This document shows positions 8,660 through 17,427 of a DNA stretch of 64,000 nucleotides, in pieces. The stretch lies in the NCBI RefSeq assembly GCF_000009625.1, contig NC_002678.2:6046001-6110000 (forward strand). The letters run 5' to 3'. The stretch comes from Mesorhizobium japonicum MAFF 303099 (lineage in GTDB: Bacteria > Pseudomonadota > Alphaproteobacteria > Rhizobiales > Rhizobiaceae). The first letter of the stretch is position 1. The number at the start of each line of letters is the position of its first letter. The translations under genes were made by a program, and so were the position numbers. The notes under the pieces were generated by a model. The model was not told where the DNA came from, did not search any database, and saw only the letters and a program-made list of their open reading frames with translations.

Positions 8660-8947
8660 TCAGGACTGGCGGTTGCGGGATGCGTCGGCGTTCTTGATGT
8701 CGAGGCCGTAGATGAAGTCCTTGTCTTCCTTGTAGTGTTTGACCATCGCCAGGATCGCGGCCGTGTTGAAGATCAGCACGGCGGCAGCGGCAATCGCGAC
8801 GACGGCCCTGATGCCGGCGTGCGGGATGTGGGGCCATGTCATGAAGAGGACGAAGAGGATCGTCGCCCACAAGCAGATGATCAGCAGCGCGGATCCGCGC
8901 AAATCGGAACGGTACAGCGCCTCGATGCGCTGCTGCAGGTCTGACAT
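8660..8947 (-). CDS. Two-span membrane protein of unknown function, first gene of the permease operon
   Basis: A 95-residue protein with two membrane segments (SALLIICLWATILFVLFMTW and GIRAVVAIAAAAVLIFNTAA) and a charged C-terminus. The frame is open to 8986, but the ATG at 8947 has GGGGA 8 bases upstream and gives an ordinary N-terminus (MSDLQQRIEALYRSD), so I use it. It is the first gene leftward from the divergent promoter region shared with dmmDABC. Function unknown; the company of an amine permease and two other small membrane proteins suggests a multi-part membrane complex. Confidence 0.75.
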   Translation of the reverse strand: MSDLQQRIEALYRSDLRGSALLIICLWATILFVLFMTWPHIPHAGIRAVVAIAAAAVLIFNTAAILAMVKHYKEDKDFIYGLDIKNADASRNRQS

Positions 8948-9232
8948 CGGTTGTCCCCTTTTTTCGACGCTCGGTTCCGAATCCACCGCGCGTCGCTCTC
9001 TTTCAAGAGAGTGAAATTTTTTTCATAAATTCAGGCCGTTTCCGGCAATTGTCAAGACGAATTTACGTTGAGTTAACCGTTTGCTTGAGACGGTGAATTT
9101 TGCCTGACAATGAAATTATTTGCTTTCAGGGGATTGCGGCCCTCTCGCGTTTGCGGTCAATATTCGCCTCAAAGCTCCGGCCACCGCGTCAAGGAGCAGG
9201 GAACAGTGGATTTTTGAACGGAGGACGAGCGG
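8948..9232. promoter_or_regulatory. Divergent promoter region between the permease operon and dmmDABC
   Basis: A 285-base AT-richer gap between two divergent operons. At 9001-9017 there is an imperfect palindrome, TTTCAAGAGAGTGAAAT, directly beside a run of seven T. Read on the minus strand it begins ATTTCACTC, like two sites flanking the XRE-cupin gene at 13832 and 14013. A GGAGG site for the first rightward gene lies at about 9222. No confident -10/-35 pair was assigned. Confidence 0.5.
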
Positions 9233-10366
9233 ATGACGGCATCCTGGAGATTTTCGACCCTGGCGGATCGCCATCGCGCGCTGGGTTCGAAGCTCGAAGA
9301 CTGGAGCGGCATGGGCACCGCCTGGACCTACGACAAGGATGCCGACGAAGAATACATCGCCATCCGCACCAAGGCCGGGCTAATGGATGTGTCGGGCCTA
9401 AAGAAGGTTCACATTACAGGGCCGCACGCCTCGCATCTCATCGACCTCGCCACGACGCGCGATGTCGAAAAGATCTACCCCGGCAAATCGGCCTATGCCT
9501 GCATGCTGAACGAGGCGGGAAAATTCACCGACGACTGCATCCTCTACCGCACCGGCCCGAACAGCTGGATGGTCGTGCATGGCTCCGGCACCGGCCATGA
9601 GGAATTGCAGCGGGCCGCGATCGGCCGCGATGTCTCGCTACGCTTCGATGACAATCTGCACGATCTGTCGCTGCAGGGACCAACCGCGGTCGACTATCTG
9701 GCCAAACATGTGCCGGGGATTCGCGATCTCAACTATTTCCATCACATGCAGACGCAGCTCTTCGGTTTCCCGGTCATGATCTCGCGCACCGGCTACACCG
9801 GCGAGCGCGGCTACGAAATCTTCTGCCGCGGCCAGGATACCGGCACGATCTGGGACAGGATCCTCGACGAGGGCAAGAGCGCCGGCATCATTCCCTGCCG
9901 CTTCACCACACTCGATATGCTGCGTGTCGAAAGCTACCTGCTGTTCTACCCCTACGACAATTCGCAAAAATATCCCTTCGAGAACGAAGGCCCCGGCGAC
10001 ACGTTGTGGGAACTCGGCCTCGACTTCACCGTCAGCCCCGGCAAGACCGGCTTCCGTGGCGCGGAGGAGCACTATCGCCTGAAGGGCAAGGAGCGCTTCA
10101 AGATTTTTGGCGTTCTGCTCGACGGCAAGGAGCCGGCCGATGAGGGCGCGCCGGTCTATCGCGACGGCAAAAAGGTCGGCGTGGTGACCTGCGCCATGTA
10201 TTCGCAGCTGGTCAAGAAATCGATGGGCATCGCCCGTCTCGATGTCGACTGTGCGGTCAAGGACACCAAGCTCGAAATCCGCAACAAGAGCGGTTCGATC
10301 AAGGCGACGGCGCAGCCACTACCGTTCGATGATCCGAAAAAGACCAAGCGCACCGCCAAGGGTTAA
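9233..10366 (+). CDS. dmmD: GcvT-like tetrahydrofolate-dependent subunit of dimethylamine monooxygenase
   Basis: A 377-residue aminomethyltransferase (GcvT) family protein. The N-terminal folate-binding half contains GLMDVSGLKKVHITGPHASHLID (about residues 50-72), and the middle carries SRTGYTGERGYEIFC near residue 183, both typical of the family. The C-terminal barrel ends in a basic tail. A GGAGG site sits 10 bases before the ATG. In haem-dependent oxidative N-demethylase systems the delta subunit of this type takes the formaldehyde released from the methyl group onto tetrahydrofolate. It is the first gene of a four-gene run. At 377 residues it is far too short to be the TMAO demethylase Tdm, which adds a large N-terminal domain. 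Confidence 0.85.
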   Translation: MTASWRFSTLADRHRALGSKLEDWSGMGTAWTYDKDADEEYIAIRTKAGLMDVSGLKKVHITGPHASHLIDLATTRDVEKIYPGKSAYACMLNEAGKFTDDCILYRTGPNSWMVVHGSGTGHEELQRAAIGRDVSLRFDDNLHDLSLQGPTAVDYLAKHVPGIRDLNYFHHMQTQLFGFPVMISRTGYTGERGYEIFCRGQDTGTIWDRILDEGKSAGIIPCRFTTLDMLRVESYLLFYPYDNSQKYPFENEGPGDTLWELGLDFTVSPGKTGFRGAEEHYRLKGKERFKIFGVLLDGKEPADEGAPVYRDGKKVGVVTCAMYSQLVKKSMGIARLDVDCAVKDTKLEIRNKSGSIKATAQPLPFDDPKKTKRTAKG

Positions 10367-10406
10367 GGCATCATCAGCAGCGAGGGATTTAAGGCACAGA
10401 GAGAGA

Positions 10407-11003
10407 ATGGCAGCCAAGACGATCATCAGCCGGCCTATTTATGGAGCCCTGTCTCCGCAGCCCGGCAAGCATCATCTGTTCATCGCCGATGCGGAAGGCG
10501 CGCTGGCGATCGTTGATATGGCAAAGATGGCTCCGCCCGGTTTCTTCGGCGGCGCGGAAATCGTCTTCATCCCAGGCCGCGAAGGCAAGCATGTCGCCGC
10601 CCTCGAAGCGCTGAAGCCGGCGCAGTTCCATCAGGCGCCGTCCTTCTCCAGCCTGCTGCCACGCCTCAAGCAGACGCTGGGCAATGCGCATATGGGCCTG
10701 CGCCTCTACCTCGCTGGCACCGAGGGCCTGATCGGCCAGGCCATGCAGGTGGCGCTCGAAGCCGGCATCGACCACACCTCCATGCAGACAGAGCATCGCG
10801 GCTCGCTGGCGCGGCGCATGCAGTGTGTGCACTGCAAGGGCATCACCGAGAACGTGACGACGCAGCCCGCCACCTGTTCGCATTGCGGCCTGCTGCTTCT
10901 TGTGCGCGATCACTATTCCAGGCGGCTGGCGGCTTTCCAGGGCGTCTGCATCAACGCCGAGGATCGCTCGGAGATTCCTCCAATGGAGGAGGCCTTCCCA
11001 TGA
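10407..11003 (+). CDS. dmmA: Dimethylamine monooxygenase subunit DmmA family protein
   Basis: A 198-residue protein matching the DmmA family. The N-terminal part (about residues 1-125) contains GHTS-like flavodoxin-style segments such as GLRLYLAGTEGLIGQAMQVA, which I read as a reductase-like domain. The C-terminal part has two CxxC pairs (CVHCKG and CSHCG, about residues 141-161), a probable metal-binding knuckle. The frame is open much further upstream, but the ATG at 10407, with GAGAGAG in front and after the dmmD stop, gives the family length. Its stop overlaps the dmmB start by four bases (ATGA). Its exact role in electron transfer or assembly is not fixed by the sequence. Confidence 0.82.
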   Translation: MAAKTIISRPIYGALSPQPGKHHLFIADAEGALAIVDMAKMAPPGFFGGAEIVFIPGREGKHVAALEALKPAQFHQAPSFSSLLPRLKQTLGNAHMGLRLYLAGTEGLIGQAMQVALEAGIDHTSMQTEHRGSLARRMQCVHCKGITENVTTQPATCSHCGLLLLVRDHYSRRLAAFQGVCINAEDRSEIPPMEEAFP

Positions 11004-11965
11004 GCACCGGCACCACAAAACTCGATGTCGTCGTCAGCGATGTCGTCCCGGTCAACGAACTGGTCACCCGCTTCCATTTCCGCCGGCGCGACGGCGAGCT
11101 GTTGCCGACCTTTTCCGGCGGTGCCCATGTCGTGGTCGAGATGCGCGACGGCGACCGCACCCGGCTCAATCCCTATTCGCTGATGGGTTCCCCGCTCGAC
11201 ACACGCGAATACACCATCTCGGTGCGCCGTGACGATGTCGGGCGTGGCGGCTCGCTGTTCATGCACAGGTCCGTCAAGCCGGGCCTGGAGATGGTGATCA
11301 GCTATCCCGTCAATCTGTTCTCGCTCGACCTGCGTGCCAAAAAACATCTGATGCTGGCCGGCGGCATCGGCATCACGCCCTTCATGGCGCAGACAGCGCA
11401 ACTGGCGGGCGAGGGCGGCAATTTCGAACTGCACTATACCTGCCGCACCGCCTCGCTCGGCACCTATGCCGACGTGCTGCGGGAGCGCTACGACAGGCGC
11501 ATCAGGCTCTACCATGACGATCGTGACGAGCGCATCGATCTTGATCGATTGCTGTCGACGCAGCCGCTCGGCACGCATCTCTATGTCTGCGGCCCGGCCG
11601 GCATGATCAATTGGGTGCGCGACCGCGCGGCCGCCTTGGGCTGGCCATCGGAGGCCGTGCATTTCGAGCATTTCGCGGCCCCCCAGCCCGGCCTGCCCTT
11701 CGACGTGACGCTCGCGGTCAGCGGCAAGACCATCCGCGTCGATGAACAGCAGAGCCTGCTCGAAGCCATCGAGGCGGCCGGCGTCGATCCGCCCTATCTC
11801 TGCCGCGGCGGCGTCTGTGGCCAGTGCGAGACCAACGTCATCTCTTACGACGGCAAGTTCATCCACAACGACCACTGGCTGAGCGAGGAAGACCATCGCT
11901 CCGGCTGCAAGATCATGCCGTGCGTGTCGCGCTTCGAGGGCCGGTCGCTGGTGCTGGAGCGGTGA
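11000..11965 (+). CDS. dmmB: Dimethylamine monooxygenase reductase subunit (FMN, NAD(P)H, [2Fe-2S])
   Basis: A 321-residue phthalate-dioxygenase-reductase type oxidoreductase. It has an FMN-binding NPYSLMGSP motif near residue 56, a nucleotide-binding AGGIGITPF near residue 117, the CGPAGM motif near residue 197, and a C-terminal plant-type ferredoxin domain with CRGGVCGQC near residues 269-277 and a later fourth cysteine. It would pass electrons from NAD(P)H to the haem subunit encoded by dmmC. The start is fixed by the ATGA overlap with dmmA. Similar reductases serve vanillate demethylase; the dmm neighbours settle the role here. Confidence 0.88.
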   Translation: MSTGTTKLDVVVSDVVPVNELVTRFHFRRRDGELLPTFSGGAHVVVEMRDGDRTRLNPYSLMGSPLDTREYTISVRRDDVGRGGSLFMHRSVKPGLEMVISYPVNLFSLDLRAKKHLMLAGGIGITPFMAQTAQLAGEGGNFELHYTCRTASLGTYADVLRERYDRRIRLYHDDRDERIDLDRLLSTQPLGTHLYVCGPAGMINWVRDRAAALGWPSEAVHFEHFAAPQPGLPFDVTLAVSGKTIRVDEQQSLLEAIEAAGVDPPYLCRGGVCGQCETNVISYDGKFIHNDHWLSEEDHRSGCKIMPCVSRFEGRSLVLER

Positions 11966-12056
11966 AGCATTTTGCAGCCAAGTGGATACACTTGGCGTCG
12001 CAGAAATGCGGCTGAAACAAATAGATAAAGCGGGCATCCCGCTCTAGGAGGAAATC

Positions 12057-13097
12057 ATGGGCATCACCTTTCGCAAGGAAACCTTCCGCGACGATTTCAC
12101 CTTCAGGAACAGCCCCGAGCACATCAGGCGGTTTCCGTTCCCGTTCCACGAAGATGCCTACATGTATGCGGTCAACATCGAGCCGCATGTCGTCGGGCCG
12201 AAGGGCAGCGTGCTGGAGAACCTGATCGACGTCGACGAGCACTATGTCGCCGAGATGCAGGACCGCGCTTTGGTGCTCGCCGAGGACCCGCTGCGCTGCC
12301 AGTCGCTGCCGCACATGACGCTCGCCGGCTGGGATCTGCTCGAACTGCTCATGGAACAGCAGGCCCTTGGCTATCCCGAGCATTTCACGCTGACGCGTGA
12401 CGGCGACCGCTGGCGCTGGATCAACCGGCCGCTTGGCATCGATGACACCTTCACCTTCGGCGACACCTCGACCCTGCCTTATGGTCCGATGGAATACATC
12501 ACCCGCCAGAGCCAGGGCGATTTCTGCATCCTCGACCAGCGCGACGGCAATCTGTGGATGGATGCCGGCATGGTCACCACCCAGGCCGACTGGTCGCTCG
12601 ATTTCGACATCGGCATGAATTTTTTCGAGTGGCACGCGCCGGTGCCGCTGGCGCATGAGAAGGGCATTTTCACGCGGGCGCTGAAATTCCTCACCAACAT
12701 CCAGCAGGGCAAGCCGGCGCGGCGCCTCAACTGGACGATGACCATCAATCCGCGCCTCGATACCAGCCCGGAAAATTACCACAAATGGGGACCGGACCGC
12801 GCGACGGTGACCCCGGAGAATGTCGGCGACAAGGTGCATCTGCGCGTCGAGCTGCAAAGCTTCTGGCGCCTGCCGCGCTCCAACGGCATCGTCTTCCCGA
12901 TCCGCTGCTACCTGATCAAGATGGACGAGCTGGTGACGCAGCCGAAATGGGCGCGCCGCCTGCACCGCGTCATCCGCGATCTGCCCGAGGAACTCGCCAC
13001 CTACAAGGGCCTCACGCGCTATCGGCCGACGCTGGTGGAATGGCTGTCGAAGTTGGACGATGGGAGCGCGACGAGCCCGGGGTTTGGGCCTGATTAA
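12057..13097 (+). CDS. dmmC: Haem-dependent oxidative N-demethylase alpha subunit (DUF3445 family)
   Basis: A 346-residue protein of the DUF3445 (HODM alpha) family, a PAS-like fold that binds haem and is the oxygenase centre of dimethylamine monooxygenase. Visible family segments are PFPFHEDAYMYAVNIEPH near the N-terminus, ITRQSQGDFCILDQRDGNLW in the middle and LRVELQSFWRLPRSNGIVF near the C-terminus. The start has AGGAGG 6 bases upstream. It would oxidise one methyl group of dimethylamine, giving monomethylamine and formaldehyde. It is the last gene of dmmDABC, 91 bases after dmmB, and its stop codon overlaps the stop of the opposing regulator gene. Confidence 0.87.
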   Translation: MGITFRKETFRDDFTFRNSPEHIRRFPFPFHEDAYMYAVNIEPHVVGPKGSVLENLIDVDEHYVAEMQDRALVLAEDPLRCQSLPHMTLAGWDLLELLMEQQALGYPEHFTLTRDGDRWRWINRPLGIDDTFTFGDTSTLPYGPMEYITRQSQGDFCILDQRDGNLWMDAGMVTTQADWSLDFDIGMNFFEWHAPVPLAHEKGIFTRALKFLTNIQQGKPARRLNWTMTINPRLDTSPENYHKWGPDRATVTPENVGDKVHLRVELQSFWRLPRSNGIVFPIRCYLIKMDELVTQPKWARRLHRVIRDLPEELATYKGLTRYRPTLVEWLSKLDDGSATSPGFGPD

Positions 13098-13807
13098 CCC
13101 GCGCTGTTCTGCGGATAGCAGATGATCGACAGATACCGCATCGGCAGCTTCGTCAACTGCTCCGGCCCATGCGGCGCATCGGCGTCGAAGAACAGGCTGT
13201 CGCCGGGCTTCATCGGATAAAGGTTGCTGCCGTGCCGGTAAACGACCTCGCCTTCAAGCATGTAGAGGAACTCCATGCCCTCATGCTGGAAGGTCGGGAA
13301 CACGTCCGAATCTTCGGTCAGCGTGATCAGGTAGGGTTCGACGACGACACCGCTGGTGTTCGACCCGATATGGCCGAGCAGATTGTACTGGTGGCCGGCG
13401 CGCGTGCCGCGGCGCTCGACATCCAGCCCTTCGCCGGCCTTGACGAAGACAGCACTGCGCTCCTCCTCGAAGCGACGGAAGAAGGCGGTGACAGGAACGC
13501 CGAGCGCCCGCGACAGCGCCTGCAGCGTGGTCAGCGACGGAGAGGTTATGCCGTTCTCGATCTTCGACAGCATGCCCAGCGAAATGTCGGTGGCGACGGC
13601 GAGATCGGCGACGGTGATGCCGAGCTTCTTGCGGAACGCCCGCACCTCGCGGCCGATGGCCACCTCCAACACCTTCTCGCGTGTATCACGGATGGCGTGC
13701 GGGTTCTGCGTCAGCGGTGCGCGGATGGTCTTGCCGTCGGCCGAGACCTTTGGCTGGGGCTTCGGCTTGGCGCTGGCAAGCCCGGCCTTGGAACTGTCTT
13801 TAGCCAT
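13094..13807 (-). CDS. XRE-family transcriptional regulator with C-terminal cupin domain
   Basis: A 237-residue regulator. A basic, proline-rich N-terminal leader of about 45 residues precedes a helix-turn-helix domain (about 53-108, with ITVADLAVATDISLGMLSKI). The C-terminal cupin barrel (about 165-235) contains HEGMEFLYMLEGEVVYRHG. This XRE-cupin layout is that of PuuR/SutR-like regulators, where the cupin is thought to sense a small ligand. It lies between dmmC and tmm, convergent with the first and divergent from the second, so it is the obvious candidate regulator of the methylated-amine genes. Its last four bases are shared with the dmmC stop. Confidence 0.88.
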   Translation of the reverse strand: MAKDSSKAGLASAKPKPQPKVSADGKTIRAPLTQNPHAIRDTREKVLEVAIGREVRAFRKKLGITVADLAVATDISLGMLSKIENGITSPSLTTLQALSRALGVPVTAFFRRFEEERSAVFVKAGEGLDVERRGTRAGHQYNLLGHIGSNTSGVVVEPYLITLTEDSDVFPTFQHEGMEFLYMLEGEVVYRHGSNLYPMKPGDSLFFDADAPHGPEQLTKLPMRYLSIICYPQNSAG

Positions 13808-14069
13808 ATCGCCCCCGGACTTCGCGGATTTATTTCACTCAAGGTGAACATCAGAGGTGGCGATACAGCAGCGCGGCGGTGTCGGCAAGCCGTCTTAAGT
13901 CCCATCTGATGATCCTATGAATTCTGTCCGCGAAGGTTTTTCGCCAGGAATCCCTTACGGGCAAACGCCGTTCCCACAGATGTCTGTTGACAGCACCGAA
14001 GGGCCAATTAGTGTCACTGTCAGTGAAATTTGTTTCGCTGGGGAAATCAAAAATGAGGAGGCCCTGCAA
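13808..14069. promoter_or_regulatory. Divergent region between the XRE-cupin gene and tmm with two palindromes
   Basis: A 262-base gap. Site one, 13832-13849, is ATTTCACTCAAGGTGAAC, with TTCAC and GTGAA arms, 25 bases upstream of the regulator start. Site two, 14013-14029, contains the perfect palindrome TCACTGTCAGTGA; on the minus strand it reads ATTTCACTGACAGTGAC. The two agree in ATTTCACT-N4-GTGA with the same spacing and lie close to each divergent start, as expected for repressor operators. A third, looser relative is at 9001-9017. Confidence 0.55.
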
Positions 14070-15428
14070 ATGAAAACGCGCGTTGCCGTCATCGGCGCCG
14101 GACCGTCCGGCCTGGCACAGCTCAGGGCCTTCAAGTCGGCCGCCGACAAGGGTGCCGACATTCCCGAGATCGTCTGCTTCGAAAAGCAGTCGGACTGGGG
14201 CGGCCTGTGGAACTACACCTGGCGCACCGGCCTCGACGAGCATGGCGATCCCGTGCATGGCTCGATGTACCGCTACCTCTGGTCGAACGGACCGAAGGAA
14301 TGCCTGGAATTCGCCGACTACACTTTCGAGGAGCATTTCGGGCGGCCGATCGGCTCCTATCCGCCGCGTGCCGTTCTTTGGGACTATATCAAGGGCCGCG
14401 TCGAAAAATCGGGCCTGCGCAAATGGGTGCGCTTCAACAGCCCGGTGCGCATGGTGACCTTCTCGGACGAAACCAAGAAATTCACCGTCACCGCGCATGA
14501 CCGCACCAACGACGTCACCTATTCGGAAGAGTTCGACAACGTCGTCGTCGCCTCCGGGCATTTCTCGGTGCCCAACGTTCCCTATTTCGAGGGTTTCGCC
14601 ACCTTCAACGGCCGCATCCTGCACAGCCATGACTTCCGCGACGCGATGGAATTCAAGGGCAAGGACATATTGATCATCGGCCGCTCCTATTCGGCCGAGG
14701 ACATCGGTTCGCAATGCTACAAATACGGCGCCAAATCGATCACCTCCAGCTACCGTTCGAAGCCGATGGGCTTCAAATGGCCTGACAATTGGAAGGAAGT
14801 GCCGCTCCTGCAGAAGGTCGTCGGCAAGACCGCCCACTTCAAGGACGGCACGTCAAAGGATGTCGACGCCATCATCCTGTGCACCGGTTATCTCCATTCC
14901 TTTCCGTTCCTCACCGACGACCTCAAGCTCAAGACCGCCAACCGCATGTGGCCGCTCGACCTCTATGAAGGCGTCGTCTGGGAGAAGAACCCGAAACTTT
15001 CCTACATCGGCATGCAGGACCAATTCTACACCTTCAACATGTTCGACGCGCAGGCCTGGTTTGCCCGCGATGTCATCATGGGCCGCATCAAGCTGCCCTC
15101 CGCCAAGGCGATGGCCGAGCACAGTGCCAAGTGGCGCGCCCGCGAGGAAACGCTGGAAGACGCCGAGCAGATGATCTGGTTCCAGGGTGACTACACCAAG
15201 GAACTGATGGACCAGACCGACTATCCCGGCTTCGACGTCGAGGCGGTCAACCAGACCTTCATGGAGTGGGAGCACCACAAGGCGGAAGACATTATGGGCT
15301 TCCGCGACCACGCCTACCGCTCGCTGATGACCGGCACCATGGCGCCGCTGCACCATACGCCCTGGCTGCAGGCGCTGGACGATTCCATGGAGAGCTATCT
15401 CGAAGTGAAGGGCGTCGCGGCGGAATAG
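14070..15428 (+). CDS. tmm: Trimethylamine monooxygenase (flavin-containing monooxygenase)
   Basis: A 452-residue flavin-containing monooxygenase, the usual Tmm length. It has the FAD motif [11 protein letters not shown] at residues 8-18, the FMO signature [11 protein letters not shown] near residue 181, the NADPH-binding [12 protein letters not shown] near residues 203-214, and the CTGY segment near residue 271. The frame is open to 13917, but the ATG at 14070 has GAGGAGG 10 bases upstream. It would oxidise trimethylamine to TMAO with NADPH and oxygen in the cytoplasm. The neighbouring dmm, mgs and probable TMAO importer genes support Tmm over a general FMO. Confidence 0.9.
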   Translation: MKTRVAVIGAGPSGLAQLRAFKSAADKGADIPEIVCFEKQSDWGGLWNYTWRTGLDEHGDPVHGSMYRYLWSNGPKECLEFADYTFEEHFGRPIGSYPPRAVLWDYIKGRVEKSGLRKWVRFNSPVRMVTFSDETKKFTVTAHDRTNDVTYSEEFDNVVVASGHFSVPNVPYFEGFATFNGRILHSHDFRDAMEFKGKDILIIGRSYSAEDIGSQCYKYGAKSITSSYRSKPMGFKWPDNWKEVPLLQKVVGKTAHFKDGTSKDVDAIILCTGYLHSFPFLTDDLKLKTANRMWPLDLYEGVVWEKNPKLSYIGMQDQFYTFNMFDAQAWFARDVIMGRIKLPSAKAMAEHSAKWRAREETLEDAEQMIWFQGDYTKELMDQTDYPGFDVEAVNQTFMEWEHHKAEDIMGFRDHAYRSLMTGTMAPLHHTPWLQALDDSMESYLEVKGVAAE

Positions 15429-15447
15429 CCGCGACGCATCGTCCTGC

Positions 15448-17427
15448 CTATCCCAGCCTTGCCCGCGCCTTCGCCGTCCAGGCGTTGAACAGCCGGTCGG
15501 CGACGATGCCGATGAAGGCGATTGCCAGGCCCGCGACAATGCCGCGGCCGGAATCGGCTTTGGACAGTGCAATGAACACTTCCTGGCCGAGATCGCGCGT
15601 GCCGACCATGGCGCAGATGATGATCATCGCTAGCGCCATCAGGATGGTCTGGTTGACGCCGAGCATGATCTCCGGCAGCGCCAGCGGCAATTGCACGCGA
15701 AAGAAGGTCTGGCGCGGCGTGCAGCCCGACACCTTGGCCGCCTCGATCAGCGCCGGCGGCACCTGTCTTATGCCGTGATTGGTGTAGCGGATCGCCGGCA
15801 CCACGGCGAAGGCTATCGTTGCGATCATGGCGGTCACATCGCCGACGCGGAACAGCATCACCACCGGAATGATGAAGCAGAAGGATGGAAGCACCTGCAG
15901 CGTGTCGATGATGGGTGTGACGATCTTCTCGAAACGGTCGCTGCGCGCCGCCATCAGCCCGATCGGGATGCCGATCAGGCAGGCGATGAAGGCCGAGATG
16001 CCGCAGAGATAGACGGTGGCCATGGTCTTTTCCCACAGGCCGGTGACGGCGCAGAAGACGGTCAGCGCGGCGACCAGGGCCGCCAAGCGCAGGCCCGAGA
16101 GCTGATAGCCGGCAAGGCCGAGCAGGAACACCGCGCCCAGCCACGGAAAGCCTTCGCAGAAGGCACGCACCGGATTGAGCACATTGAGGATCAGCGCCAC
16201 GCGAAAGGCTTCGATCGCATCGAAGAAGTTGATCGTCACCCAGTTCACCGCCGCCTTCCACAGCGGCGCTGTGGTGAAGGTGATCGCCTTCGGCACCGCC
16301 GCGAAAGCCGGCACGAGCAGGCCGAGCAGCGTGGTGACGGAAAGGATGGCGATCGCCAGCGTCAGATTGGGGTAGCGCCGCCAGAAGCTCGGGTCCACCG
16401 CCTGATGAACATGGCCCTTCGCCTGCTTGTGGGCTATGGCCTGACTCAGCCGGTCGAGCGCGATTGCCAGCGCCACGATGGCGAGACCCGCCTCCATCGC
16501 CTCGCCGACCTTCAGCGCGCGCAGCGCCAGGAGCACGTCATAGCCGAGGCCGCCGGCGCCGATCATCGAGGCGATGATCACCATGTTGAGCGCCAGCATG
16601 ATAACCTGGTTGACGCCGACCATCAGCGTCGGCCGTGCGGAGGGCAGCAGCACCCGCCACAGTTTCTGCCGCGCCGTGCAGCCGGCCATGTCGCTGAATT
16701 CGCCGATCTCCAGGGGCACGCGCGTCAGGCCGAGCATCGTCGCCCGAACCATCGGCGGCGTGGCGAAAATAGCTGTGGCGATCATCGCCGACACCGGGCT
16801 GTTGCCGAACAGGAGCAGCATCGGGATGAGATAGGCGAAGGTCGGGATCGTCTGCATCAGGTCGAGGGCAGGAGAGACGATGAGCCTTTCCGCCCATGGC
16901 TTGCGCCAGGCCCAGATGCCGGCGAACAGGCCAGTGACAATGCAAAACGGCACGGCGATCGAGATCAGCGCCAGCGTCAGCATGGCGCTGGTCCATTGGC
17001 CGAACAGCGCGATGTAGAGGAAGCAACCGCCGACCAGCAGGCTGAGTTTACGGCCGCCCACGGCATGGCCGGCGATGAAGGCGACAGCGCAGACGCCAAC
17101 CCAGGAGAGGCGCGGCAGGACATAGGCGTCCGCGCCATGGCCGATCTTGAAATTCTTGGCCAGGAGATTGAGCGCGAAATCGAGCGGCACGCCGAGCACC
17201 GCGGTGATCGAGCGGGTCAGCCATGACAGGTTCGATTTGATCCAGCCCATCAGCGCGCTGACCCAGTCGGCGAAGGGCACGACGGCGCTGGCCGGATAGT
17301 CGACTGCCCAAGGGACGCTGTCCTGCAGCAGGAACACCACGAGCACGGCGGCGAGGGCGAGCGCCCAGACAAGCAGCCACCGCTGAAGCGGCGGCCTCGG
17401 CTCGCTGGTGCTTGCCGTCACCGTCAT
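15448..17427 (-). CDS. tmoW: ABC transporter permease, two fused transmembrane domains (probable TMAO importer)
   Basis: A 659-residue permease of the glycine betaine/proline (OpuA/ProW) class in which two permease domains are fused. Two matching EAA-loop regions are visible: GCTARQKLWRVLLPSARPTL with VNQVIMLALNM near residue 260, and GCTPRQTFFRVQLPLALPEI with VNQTILMALAM near residue 570. About a dozen membrane segments surround them. Its start overlaps the ATP-binding gene by four bases. It is convergent with tmm, with a 19-base gap. Fused permeases of this kind occur in TmoXVW TMAO importers; choline or betaine transport is the alternative. Confidence 0.8.
   Translation of the reverse strand: MTVTASTSEPRPPLQRWLLVWALALAAVLVVFLLQDSVPWAVDYPASAVVPFADWVSALMGWIKSNLSWLTRSITAVLGVPLDFALNLLAKNFKIGHGADAYVLPRLSWVGVCAVAFIAGHAVGGRKLSLLVGGCFLYIALFGQWTSAMLTLALISIAVPFCIVTGLFAGIWAWRKPWAERLIVSPALDLMQTIPTFAYLIPMLLLFGNSPVSAMIATAIFATPPMVRATMLGLTRVPLEIGEFSDMAGCTARQKLWRVLLPSARPTLMVGVNQVIMLALNMVIIASMIGAGGLGYDVLLALRALKVGEAMEAGLAIVALAIALDRLSQAIAHKQAKGHVHQAVDPSFWRRYPNLTLAIAILSVTTLLGLLVPAFAAVPKAITFTTAPLWKAAVNWVTINFFDAIEAFRVALILNVLNPVRAFCEGFPWLGAVFLLGLAGYQLSGLRLAALVAALTVFCAVTGLWEKTMATVYLCGISAFIACLIGIPIGLMAARSDRFEKIVTPIIDTLQVLPSFCFIIPVVMLFRVGDVTAMIATIAFAVVPAIRYTNHGIRQVPPALIEAAKVSGCTPRQTFFRVQLPLALPEIMLGVNQTILMALAMIIICAMVGTRDLGQEVFIALSKADSGRGIVAGLAIAFIGIVADRLFNAWTAKARARLG

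Noticed and set aside
9233..10366. Assigning dmmD as TMAO demethylase or DMSP demethylase
   Set aside because: It is only a GcvT-type chain of 377 residues in a dmmDABC arrangement; Tdm is about twice as long and DMSP demethylase is not expected with these partners.
15691..17226. 511-codon plus-strand frame inside the fused permease gene
   Set aside because: Charged low-complexity product antisense to a convincing membrane protein.
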